Origin: Chinchilla lanigera
Taxonomy: Eukaryota; Chordata; Mammalia; Rodentia; Chinchillidae
Length of the DNA: 64,000 nucleotides
Reading direction: 5' to 3'
NCBI RefSeq assembly: GCF_000276665.1
Contig: NW_004955459.1
Span: 11,975,801 to 12,039,800, forward strand
How positions within the stretch are numbered: the first letter of the stretch is position 1; every line of letters begins with the position of its first letter. Under the pieces are notes generated by a model. That model made no database searches and was not told the origin of the DNA. It saw only the letters and a list, made by a program, of their open reading frames with translations. Below are positions 12,635 to 21,598 of the stretch, one piece after another. The position numbers were made by a program, and so were the translations under genes.

Positions 12635-13085
12635 TGTTATAGCTTGTGTCTATATGTCCCCTCATGCTTGTGTCTCTTTCTTGTTATGGCTTGTGTCTCT
12701 TTCTTGTTATGGCTTGTGTCTCTTTCTTGTTATGGCTTGTGTCTATATGTCCCCTCAAGCCTCAGGTTGTCATAGGGCTTTTTCAGAGGGGGCTAAATTT
12801 AGAGTGTGTGATGCTGGGATTTATTAGGATGTGCGATTGGTTTGGCACTGCCCAGATCTCAGTAGCAGAGGTGAGATATAAGGGACAGAAAGAGGCTTGT
12901 CTTCCCTTGTTGTGTTTGCTATTTTTTGGGCACCATGAACTGTTCTTCTTTGCCAAGCCACTTTGTCTTGGAGCCAGGTGATTATGGAATGAAACCTCTA
13001 CATACTATGAGGCTAGTAAACTTTTTCACCTTTAACTTTTGGTGTTGAATATTTTGTCTCAGCAATGAGAAAAATAACTAAGACA
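12635..13085 (+). mobile_element. ERVL-MaLR 5' LTR
   Basis: It begins 'tgttatagcttgtgtct' and ends near 'ataactaagaca', the TG...CA-type termini of MaLR LTRs, and is followed by 'tttagtaccagaa', where the MaLR internal sequence starts. The block 12760-12910 is matched by the second LTR at 14630-14857 (shared 'ggtttggcactgccc', 'agggacagaaagagg', 'gtcttcccttg'). It contains a 23-bp tandem expansion near its 5' end. MaLR elements are non-autonomous retrotransposons derived from ERVL. Confidence 0.75.
12639..12756 (+). repeat. 23-bp tandem repeat inside the LTR
   Basis: Units run as atagcttg... (12639-12663), a 22-bp unit (12664-12685), two identical 23-bp units 'atggcttgtgtctctttctt' + gtt (12686-12708 and 12709-12731), then a unit like the first (12732-12756). 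The outer units end in 'tatatgtcccctc' as in the normal LTR start; the inner ones end in 'tctttcttgtt'. This is a local expansion of the LTR 5' end. Confidence 0.93.
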
Positions 13086-14629
13086 AAATTTAGTACCAGA
13101 AAAGGAGGATTATTTCTGTGACTATACCACATCACGTTGTTTAGAAGCCTTTGGAAATGGCTTGTGGGGAGAGTTTGGAAAGGTTAGGAGATGCTAGTGC
13201 AAAAAGTAGAACTAGAATGTCTAAGCCTGTACTACATAGGAGATGCTGGTCAGAACTCTGAAGATCAGAAAGCCAGAAAAGACCAGGCTCAGGATGTTTC
13301 TGCTGGGAAGAAGAACTGTATTGGCTGCTGGATTCTAGATGATGTGTGTTATGGCTTGGCAGAAGGTATGTCTGCATTTTTCTTGTGTCCAAGACTTTGC
13401 CTGAGACTGAGATGAAGGGCAGTGGGCTAATGAATCTGGTAGAAGAAATTTCAAGGCAGTCAAATGTTGAGATTGTGGCATGGCTACTATTGGGGGCTTT
13501 TAGATGGACTTATATGAGAATCAAGAGCAAAGAGCATAGCAGAATGATTTATATGTGAGTTTTGTAAGAAAGTAAGCTCCAGTAAAGCTATGGATTGCAA
13601 AAATAGAACAGAAGAGATCTTAATTGCTGAGAAGGAACAGGAGAACAGAAAATATGACTTGAGGGCATCACAAGAATGCCTTGCAGCCTCAAAGTTACAA
13701 AAGTGAAAGATTTTGCTTTCAGAGGAAAACCCCAGAACATCATATTCTAGAATGGCAGTGCTGTAGAGAATCTCTTTCTTGGAATTTGGTTCAGAGCACT
13801 CTGCAATCCAGGTACTTGACCCCTACAGCCAAAAGAGAAGAGGGCCAGGAATATACTCAGTGGAAGAGCAGGCAAACGCAAGGTCCTGATTTTGAGTCCT
13901 AGTACCAAAAAAAAAAAAAAAAAAAAAAAAAGGGAAGAAATCCTGGCTACACCAGCTCCAGCTTGTGGCAGACCTTGGCATCATCCATGTGGTGCTACTT
14001 TTAGGCACATGCAGAATACAATAGCTGTGGGGTCTGAAAGCCTTCTACTCAGATTTCAGAAGGCCTTGGGGGCCAGGCAGCATGCTCTTGAGAGGGCAAT
14101 GTGTGAAGCTGTAAGTGAGAAGCTGAAGGTATAGTGGAGACCCCAGAAGTTTGGAGGACCCAGGAGTTTGGATTGGTTGAGGAAAACTGCAAGTATGGAG
14201 CAGAATTGTCCCAAGAGAGAAGTTGTGGGAGCTACAACAATCTGCAGTGCCAGAGGGGTGGAGCCACCTAAGCCTTTTCAGTTCACAATTTGCCACAGAT
14301 TGCTGGGGATGCTGGAAGTGGAACTATGCAACTTAACATTTACCCTGCTGGATTTGGGGCTTGCCTTCTTCCCATTCCTTTGTATCTCCCTATTTGAATG
14401 TTTGGAATGGTAATATTTTCTTGTAGCATTGAATGCTGGAAGTGTTTCACTTTCTTTTCATTTGTACAGGGGCTTGAAACTAAAAATTTGCCTTGAATCT
14501 CATAGGAGGCTTTGAACTTGGACCTTTTAGCAATGCTGAAACTGTTAGGACTCTGACAATTCTTGGAGATGGACTAAATGTCTTTTTCACAAAGGGATAG
14601 GCATGAGTCTTGGGGGAGCAGGGACAGAT
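13086..14629 (+). mobile_element. ERVL-MaLR internal region, first copy
   Basis: MaLR-int landmarks appear in order: 'tagtaccagaaaaggagg' just after the LTR, 'ggcatggctactattggggg' (13478), 'agaccttggcatcatccatg' (13970), 'tttgaacttggacc' (14511) and 'atgctgaaactgttagg' (14533), then the next LTR. MaLR internal sequence has no functional proteins and none are open here. It contains an ID SINE at 13842-13931. Part of the region (from about 13630) is repeated at 14870-16135. Confidence 0.72.
13842..13931 (+). mobile_element. ID-type SINE, sense, diverged
   Basis: The body 'gggccaggaatatactcagt' through 'gagtcctagtacc' is followed by a 25-nt pure A tail (13907-13931). The boxes are degenerate compared with the other ID copies, and the target-site duplication is unclear ('aagagaag' versus 'aagggaag'). 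The long uninterrupted A tail is unusual for such a diverged body. Confidence 0.85.
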
Positions 14630-14857
14630 TGTTATGGTTTTTGTCTAGACATTCCCCCAAATCCTCACGCAGTCATAGGGTTTTTTCAGAGGTTGTTGAA
14701 ACTAGAATGTCTGATGCTGAGGTTAAGTTTTGTGATTAGTAAATCAGTCCACTGATCGGTTTGGCACTGCCCTGACCCCAGTAATCTGGATAAGATAAAA
14801 GGGACAGAAAGAGGTTTGTCTTCCCTTGTGTGCTTGCTGAAGATATTTGTGCCATTA
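14630..14857 (+). mobile_element. ERVL-MaLR LTR, 3'-truncated second copy
   Basis: It starts 'tgttatggtttttgtctaga' directly after internal sequence and follows the first LTR through 'gtcttcccttg' and about 20 further bases. The last roughly 200 bp of the LTR (13000-13085 equivalent) are missing: sequence switches near 14858 to text homologous to the interior of the internal region. It serves as 3' LTR of the first provirus and lies at a deletion or recombination junction. Confidence 0.72.
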
Positions 14858-14869
14858 AAAAAACACCAA

Positions 14870-16135
14870 GTACTTTGAGACAGAACAAGAAGATTTCTTG
14901 AGGGCATCTTGGGAATCAGCAAAACCTTACCAATCACAGATTCCAATATGCAGAAGTGTAACACTTTCATTTGTAAGCAGAGCCCCTGTGTCCCATACTT
15001 AAGAAGGTTCATATAGGGAGGTGTTTTTCAGGTTTCATTTCACTATACTTAGCAATCCATTACAAAGGCCACTTATAGCCTTTGTCCAAGAAGGCCCCAC
15101 TCCTGTTCACAGAGGTGACAGACCTTGGCATCATACACATGATGCTGATTGTTCAGGTATTCAGAATACAGAAATTGTGGGCTTAGGGAGGCTTCCACCC
15201 AGGTTTCAGAAGAAGACCTGGGAGGCCAAACAGTGTGCCTCTGAGACACAGGTGTATAGAACTGTGAGAATCAAGCCAAAGATGCGTGGGGGCAGCAAGA
15301 AATTGGAAATGCCAGGAATATAGAATGTCTTCTGAGGAAAAGGCTGCAGGTGGCAAGTGGAACTGGTTCAACAGAGAAGTTAGGCGAGTTGCAACCAGCA
15401 ATGTCATGGGGGTGGGGCCTCCCAAACCCTTTGAAACTGATGTCTCACCATCATGTGACCTGAAACTATGGGACTTAATGTTTGCCCTGCTTGGTTTTGG
15501 TCTTCTTTTGGTTCTGTTCTGTTCTATTCTATTCTATTCTATTCTATTCTATTCTATTCTATTCTATTCTATTCTATTCTATTCTATTCTNNNNNNNNNN
15601 NNNNNNNNNNNNNNNNNNNNNNNNNNNNNNNNNNNNNNNNNNNNNNNNNNNNNNNNNNNNNNNNNNNNNNNNNNNNNNNNNNNNNNNNNNNNNNNNNNNN
15701 NNNNNNNNNNNNNNNNNNNNNNNNNNNNNNNNNNNNNNNNNNNNNNNNNNNNNNNNNNNNNNNNNNNNNNNNNNNNNNNNNNNNNNNNNNNNNNNNNNNN
15801 NNNNNNNNNNNNNNNNNNNNNNNNNNNNNNNNNNNNNNNNNNNNNNNNNNNNNNNNNNNNNNNNNNNNNNNNNNNNNNNNNNNNNNNNNNNNNNNNNNNN
15901 NNNNNNNNNNNNNNNNNNNNNNNNNNNNNNNNNNNATTCTATTCTATTCTATTCTAATTTCCCTGTTTCTCCCTTTGTAATGGACTATTAACCCTGTACA
16001 ACTGAATATTAGAATATATAGCTTAACTTTTAAATTTTCAGAAGTTTATATCTAAGAGTTTGCATTGAATTTCAGAGGAAACATTGAACTTGGAGCAATT
16101 CTAGAACTGTTGAGACAGGGGAGGGAATTAATGGA
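14870..16135 (+). mobile_element. ERVL-MaLR internal region, partial second copy
   Basis: It is homologous to 13630-14580: 'ttgagggcatc' (14896 vs 13661), 'agaccttggcatcat' (15119 vs 13970), 'ggtggggcctccc' (15410) matching 'gggtggagccacc', and 'gaacttggagcaattctaga' (16086) matching the 14511 block. The first roughly 550 bp of a normal internal region are absent. A large (ATTCT)n array has expanded inside it. No open retroviral frame is present. Confidence 0.7.
15512..15956. repeat. (ATTCT)n pentanucleotide array with assembly gap 15591-15935
   Basis: Pure ATTCT units run from about 15516 to 15590, then 345 N's (15591-15935), then more units to about 15955. The left border has two 'gttct' variants. 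The long open frames spanning the N's are artefacts of translating the repeat and gap. True length is unknown. The array lies in the MaLR internal region where the first copy reads 'ccttcttcccattcc', a plausible seed. Confidence 0.98.
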
Positions 16136-16359
16136 TTTTTTAGTTGTGTGCAGGATAGTTACAAAGTGTGATAAAAATGCAGTGAATGTTTAAATTAAAA
16201 ATAATTAACTATAAAGGACACATTCTCCTTAATATTCCTCAAAACACTTATCCTTTCTTCACCTTGTAGATGAAGGGGAATTATGACCTTCTGTTTATTT
16301 GGAAATTAAGTATGGTTTAAAGAATTATGTTTGAAGGTCAAGTTGACAAGGAATAGAAT

Positions 16360-16650
16360 ATGACAGTTAAACTGGATTGTCAAGTTGATTGGCTTGAGAG
16401 CCACCTAGGAGATTAATAAACCACACTTATGGTGTGTCTAGGTGGATCATAGGGCTTGATTTTGGGTAATACATGGTTCTTTGCGCTCTAGCACCATTCC
16501 TTTTTTCAGTTTCCTGGCTGCTATGAAACGAACATCTCTGTTCATCTCTGTTCGACCATGTTTCTACTTTGGAGCCAGCGAACCCTCATTCTTTTAGTTG
16601 TGGGTGTCAGGTATTGTGTAATAGCAGTGGGAAAGTTGAATAATGTGTGT
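16360..16650 (+). mobile_element. ORR1-like MaLR LTR fragment
   Basis: The text 'ggattgtcaagttgattggc' (16374), 'agagccacctaggagattaa' (16396), 'ggtgtgtctaggtgg' (16431) and 'gcaccattcc' (16491) followed by 'tttcctggctgctatgaa' (16509) matches the order of remembered ORR1-type LTRs. The 3' end is ragged. It could be the degenerated 3' LTR of the compound element upstream, but the LTR family looks different. Confidence 0.5.
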
Positions 16651-16899
16651 ATTATTATTCCTTAGGAATCACTGTTTGAATGAACATTTATAAGAAGATA
16701 ATGATGTGGTTTATAGGAGGGACCATTTAGGTTAGAAAGAAATACTACAACTAAGGTTGTAGCTATCTACTTAGTCATTCACTAAATGCTATAGGCTTCC
16801 TTCTTCTGTTAGTGCTAGGCATTGAGATTCACTAGATTTGAAACTTTAGATAAAGCAAGCTAAACAAAGTAGTTTCTCAGCACATGCTAAAAGCTCTTT

Positions 16900-17260
16900 T
16901 TTTTTTTTTCACGCAGAGGTCTACTTACCTTCCCGGATGTGTACAGGGCACACATCAGATTCCTTGAATCCTCTGGGCTGAAGATGGTGCATGTAGAGCA
17001 TGCAAATTATTGTTGTTATTTTACTATGTCTTAAAATCCTTTGTTTGGGGTCACGTGTTTAGGACTTGCAGCCAACCTACAGCTTTTTCTGTGTCTACCT
17101 GTTGCATGTTCATTCCTGCTGTTTGAAATGGATAAAAACTTTCACCTCCACCTTGGACAGCAGGATGAATTTCATATGGGGCTATCTCTTGAAACAATAA
17201 ATTGCTTTCTCCTCTGAACTGAAGTATAATACTCTCCCTAACAAATGGGCCCCACCAATC
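16900..17260 (+). mobile_element. Possible ERV LTR (U3-R-U5-like)
   Basis: The segment has a TATA-like 'gataaaaac' (17131), then about 60 bp later an 'aataaa' signal (17196), then a CT-rich stretch and 'ctccctaacaaatggg', reminiscent of an LTR end followed by a primer-binding region. There is no matching second LTR. This is architecture-based inference only. Confidence 0.25.
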
Positions 17261-18534
17261 CTCACCTATCTAAAATTGAAAAAGAAAGGATATCAGATTA
17301 CCTCTGAATTGCAGTTCACAAACATCATAGAAATGGACCTTCTACATCTGTTAAACTCAAAGGCTGTGTCTAGTAGCTTCTGCATATTCCATCAAATGTT
17401 TTGCAGAGCATGGCTGTTCTGCTGTCATTGATCCTCACTTGTTATAGTTCACAAAGAAAGGAATAGGCTGAACCATGGAAAATGCATTGTCCCATTTTGC
17501 TGCTTTTTAGACTGGAGGAAAAAGAAAGTTCATGACTTGTTACAGACTTAAATAAGGGAAAAGAATTGTATTTCAACCTAGGAGGAGAAGGAACTGTATT
17601 GTCCTAATATTTAGTGGCTACATCTGAGTTTGAAGCAGAGATATTTGTAATGATTTGATACTGGCATTTCTCCCCAGGCTGACTCAGCATCTATTTCCAA
17701 AAGATTTAGAGAACCACATCTGTCATTCAAATTATGCAGGACATTAAGAGCAAGTGAATTTTTCACCACCGTCTGAATTCTGATGGTTTTATCTCTGATT
17801 CTAGAAGAAAGAAACAAATAAAACTATGAAATATGTGTGTTAAATGGTAAAGTAATCTAGGTTCTAGAAATTTTGGAGAGATTACTTTGACATAGGTGGT
17901 GGTAAAAAAGGCATTAGATGAAAAGCTGACTGTATAGTAATATACTGAATGTGATTGGATTTTAAAGAAGAAACACCGCAGCTGAGCTAAGAAAGCTATC
18001 TCAAAAGCAAACAAAGACGGTTTTCATGGAAGCCATTGTTACTTTACAATGGTCTGGTTGGCTTTTGATAGACACCTCAGGACATTTTAGTGAAACATGC
18101 TGAACCTTAAGAGAAGAGGTCCCATTGCCTTTTATAATGATAAAGAGAGAAATTCTATTGTAGAAAAGTTATGAAATGTAGGAAAGGAGAAAATTGATAA
18201 AAGCACACAAAATTCCACCTACTGATAATTACTAACTTTTTAATTTTCTGTTTTTGTTGTATAGTTACGACAAAAATATACTTTTTATATTTACTTTGTT
18301 CCACTTTATTCTGTTTTTTTTTTTTTAAAAGAAACACCAATTGTCTGTATATCTTCTCATTTTTTAGCTTTTGTTACATATTTTGAATGCTCTTCTTGCT
18401 ATTTCTTTAGCATTATATGTAGTACATTTTGGTCCTAATTCAGTTTAAATTTCTATTGTTCCTCTCAGTTTTCTTCCTTAGCTCCATAACCTCCTTTTTG
18501 CATCTTCTGTTATCTTTTATATTAGATAATTTAA
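17261..18534. other. Unassigned sequence
   Basis: No coding exon, RNA or confident repeat was found. Overlapping minus-strand frames at 17611-18014 and 18155-18340 are short, A+T-rich and unsupported. Confidence 0.3.
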
Positions 18535-18546
18535 AAAAAATCTCAT

Positions 18547-18609
18547 AGCTTTAAACAGTGGCAGTATTGTAGCTAATGAGGTTCATCCGAGGTGAGATTA
18601 TTGCTAATT
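18547..18609 (+). pseudogene. U4 snRNA retropseudogene, 3'-truncated
   Basis: The first 63 nt match U4 snRNA: 'agcttt', 'cagtggcagtat', 'gtagc', 'aatgaggtt', 'atccgaggtg', 'gattattgctaatt'. This covers U4 stem II and the 5' stem-loop that pair with U6 and bind the 15.5K protein. Everything 3' of it, including the Sm site and terminal stem-loop, is absent. A perfect 12-bp direct repeat 'aaaaaatctcat' flanks it (18535-18546 and 18610-18621), so it is an L1-style retrotransposed copy, not a gene. No snRNA promoter elements (PSE) are evident upstream. Confidence 0.93.
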
Positions 18610-18621
18610 AAAAAATCTCAT

Positions 18622-19228
18622 TTCTTTTCTATTTCTTTGAATGTTCAAAGCGATTGTTTATCTGAAATATTCTTCATCTTTCAGAAAATTTGTTTTGTGT
18701 TTTTGTTTGTTGTTTTCTTGCTGTATTTGTCTCAGTATTTTTGTTAGATTCCATGTAGGACTTTCTTAAAAAATTTTTTGCCTGCATGTCAACTTTTACT
18801 TATTGATGTCCCATTTGAGACAGTTGTTTTTAGATTATTCCCAATGTCTTGTCCATTGGTTGGTAACAATTTCAGTCCGTTTTTCTGTCCTGGAAGAGGT
18901 TGTTTTAGTTTTATTTTTTGTTCATCTGGAGAAAAAACTCAGTCATTATGCAAATATTTCACCTGCTATAGCATAACTCACTATTTTCAGCTTCATACAG
19001 CTGTTATTACTTTCCCTGCCTCCTTTAATAGCTTTCTATCTTGCTAAAATAGTCTTCTGAGCATTATCTAACCTCCTTCCATAGTTACCTTGCTGTCAGT
19101 TGTCTGTTTTTCGAACAAATTCCATATATTTATGGTAATAATATTGTCATTTCAGACCTCATTTTCTAGCTTTTTTTTTTAACTGTACACCAGCAAGGAC
19201 AAATTATAGAGATGTCCATGAGATTATA
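18622..19228. other. Unassigned T-rich sequence
   Basis: No gene seen. The phrasing at 18640-19110 is T-rich and may be decayed antisense L1, but no diagnostic block is present. A frame of 89 codons at 18778-19047 is unsupported. Confidence 0.25.
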
Positions 19229-19540
19229 CAGAAGGTCCTCAGTATCCAAGAAGGATTGGATCTGGGACTGACTGTGAACGGATAGCAAAATCCTTAAATG
19301 TTGCACCCTCTTATATAAAGTGGTGTAGTATTTGCAAGGAACCTAAACACACCCTCCTTTATATTTAAATCATCTCTAGGCGATTTTTAATACCTAATAT
19401 GATGTAAATGTTATGTAAGTAGTTGCTTAGAGAATAATGCCAAGAAAAAAGTCTGTAGTTGTTCAGTATGGACACAATTGTTTTCTTTGAATATTTTCCT
19501 CCTGCAGTTGGTGGAATCCTTGGATGCAGAGGGCTGACTG
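19229..19540. mobile_element. MER2-like Tigger DNA transposon, end to end
   Basis: It starts 'cagaaggtcctcagtatcc' and ends 'gcagagggctgactg', inverted termini typical of MER2. Inner blocks 'ttatataaagtggtgtagta' (19312), 'taaatcatctctagg' (19366) and 'gttgcttagagaataatg' (19421) are in the expected order. TA dinucleotides sit immediately outside both ends (19227-19228 and 19541-19542), as expected for TcMar-Tigger target duplication. At about 312 bp it is slightly shorter than the roughly 345-bp consensus. Non-autonomous, no transposase. Confidence 0.88.
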
Positions 19541-19542
19541 TA

Positions 19543-20624
19543 TTCTGAGGGTGTTTCACCAGGTGTCAGACCTCATTTTCAACATTATTTTTTGTATCGG
19601 TTACTGATTGCTGCTATATAATACTACATAGCATACAAGGAACTGGGTGATAGATGAGTGATGTTAGGAAAATTTAGCTGTAGTCAATTCCATTCAACCA
19701 TATATTGAACACTTGCTAAACTTATGTATTGTGCAAGATGTGGAGGTGGACCTTTGGACAAAAAATGAGAACACAGTTATCCAGTCAGGATGACAGTACA
19801 CTGGGCTGAGATGTCAAACTCTGACAGCTCACAACTTTGCCATACAAGCATCTTAATAAAGCTTTCAGTACTCTCTACCACCACGGAGGCCACTGTCAAC
19901 CTTCCCTTCCCAGAGTGAAATGCTGTTCACAGAGGAAAGTTTCCCATCCATGCCTTGGTCTTTTCATGTCTGCTTCTTGGCTTGCTTACTATAACTTCCT
20001 CCCTTTTGCATCCAAGGAAATATGTCAATACATGGTGATGAAAGGTAACAGATATTTTAGGATGAGCTTTGAACTCGTAGTGTATAAAAACAGTTAATCA
20101 TATGAAATCCTTAGTTATTTGAACTTTCATCAGTAATATCTCACTTGGGAAAATCTCACACCTGATTGTAAAATCCCAACTAATTTCTTGACTGGCAAAA
20201 ATACGATGGGAAAATGTCAGAGGAGAGAGATTCCAGTGTTAGTAATGTTCATCAATACAAAGCTCTCCCCGGTGCTGTTGCTGCTGAACTCTCCCCTCGT
20301 CTCTCTGGCTGTAGGAACAGCACAATGCACTGCATCCTATTTCCATCCTGTAGGCATGTTTTCATGCCTGCTCTCACTCAGATAATGTCCTCCTCTTCTC
20401 TTCTCTCGGAAACAGTTACACTGAAAAGTGTAACTTTTATGATCTTTAAAAATGAGGTTTCACATATGATAGAGAACATTTGTCTTTCTGTGTCTGACTT
20501 ACGACGACACCTCCCAGGATGTTTGCTTTGCTTCCCCCAGCCTGCTGCCTCAGACTGTCTTCTGAGCTGTTTCTGAATCTCCTTCCTTACCACATAGTAT
20601 GTCTACTTTAAATTTTTGTGTTTA
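19543..20624. other. Mostly unassigned; old repeat fragment at about 19685-19800
   Basis: The piece 'ccatatattgaacacttgct' (19698) followed by 'gtgcaagatgtggagg' resembles the common antisense L2 3' end. The rest, including a G+C-richer part at 20260-20590 with overlapping open frames on both strands (up to 120 codons), shows no domain or splice architecture that I can defend. Confidence 0.3.
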
Positions 20625-20760
20625 TTATCTGGCTGGACTGTGATCATCTGTGAGCAAACACCATATCTTGCTCTACTATAAATCTCAGATTCCAGAACAG
20701 TGCTTGAAACTCTCAATACATGTGTGGTGATTACTAAAAAAGGGGAAAAACAATGCATGA
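20625..20760 (+). mobile_element. L2 3'-end fragment
   Basis: The order 'ctggactgtgatcatctgtg' (20633), 'gcaaacaccatatcttgctc', 'cagaacagtgcttgaaactc' (20693), 'tcaatacatgtgtggtg' matches the L2 3' terminus ('...gtgagc...ggacc..tct...cagtgcctgg...caataaatgt'). Confidence 0.52.
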
Positions 20761-21394
20761 ATGGATGAGATTTTAGGCAGACAAATATAGAAGTTGCAGA
20801 TTCTAAGGGAGGGATAAACAGGCAAGCTTTAATTTATGCCCTGGGCCAAGGCCAGGCTCACCCATTTCTCTCATGCTTGCGCTCACAGGCAGACAAAAGA
20901 TAGCCCTTCCTAGAAGCCTTAGTTCTCTTGCTGTCCAGTCGAGGGTGCTGAAGACTTGATTATCTTTCTGTTCTCCTTCTACCCTTTTTCTTTTTCTCTT
21001 AATGCAAAATGCTTAACACATAACTATTAAATTGTTAATAAGCAGGAGTAAGTATGCCATTAATTTGAAAATATTTTATTCAGAGGACAGACTCGCTGCA
21101 AGATTTCAGAGGTGGCTGCACAATAATTAATGAATTTAATTTCCAGTGCTAAATACATCATAATTTGAGGCTGAGTATATGTGCTAATTACAACTAAGCT
21201 CAGAAAAGAGTATGTTTTCTTGGCCTGCTATCATCTGTTTCTATCTGGTTTTTCTTTCAAAAGCATATCTCTTAAAATGATGCTTCTGGGAGACTGAACT
21301 GGTAAAAACACAGGACCCACGAGACCTCAGCATGCCTGTGAGTTTGCATTTGCCGAGGATTATTATGTGATGTTGGCTCTGGTATAAAGGGACA
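20761..21394. other. Unassigned; candidate conserved non-coding stretch 21040-21250
   Basis: There is no repeat signature and no coding potential. The part near 21040-21250 is unique-looking with several TAATTA/ATTAAT cores ('aataattaatgaatttaatt', 'gctaattacaact'), a composition often seen in developmental enhancers. This is inference from composition alone. Confidence 0.25.
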
Positions 21395-21598
21395 CATAGT
21401 GACAGACTTGAGTCTTAGGGATAGCTTCAGCTCTTGATCTCCATGGGATGTTGAGCAACCTATTTCAACTCACTGAGTCCTGCTTTCCTCATCTGATAGA
21501 ATGAAGTATATTTTAATACATAAGTCATAGCTAAATGAAGTATGTTGAAAGAACTAGTACACAATAGATGTTCAATACTTGGTGCTAATATTATAACC
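21395..21598 (+). mobile_element. MIR SINE
   Basis: The blocks 'gacagacttgagtcttaggg' (21401), 'gatgttgagcaacctatttc' (21446), 'ctgctttcctcatctgatag' (21480), 'actagtacacaatagatgtt' (21552) and 'caatacttggtgctaatatt' track the MIR consensus from the tRNA-derived half through the core to the 3' end. It is an ancient mammalian SINE, here about 200 bp. Confidence 0.8.

Noticed and set aside
12528..12827. Recurrent peptide (PG-x-E-L/P...LPGR..AAELNPQP) in frames at 3804-4019, 12528-12827, 23682-23864, 35882-36088 and 57423-57887
   Set aside because: All are translations of the ID SINE in similar frames, so the apparent shared protein family is an artefact of the repeat.
15286..15991. Long frames of 169-223 codons
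   Set aside because: They read through the (ATTCT)n array and the run of N's; FYSIL repeats are not a protein.
16900..17260. Promoter or gene start suggested by TATA-like and AATAAA signals
   Set aside because: Better explained, weakly, as an LTR; no downstream gene is visible.
18547..18609. Functional U4 snRNA gene
   Set aside because: Lacks everything after about nt 63, including the Sm site, and is flanked by a target duplication.
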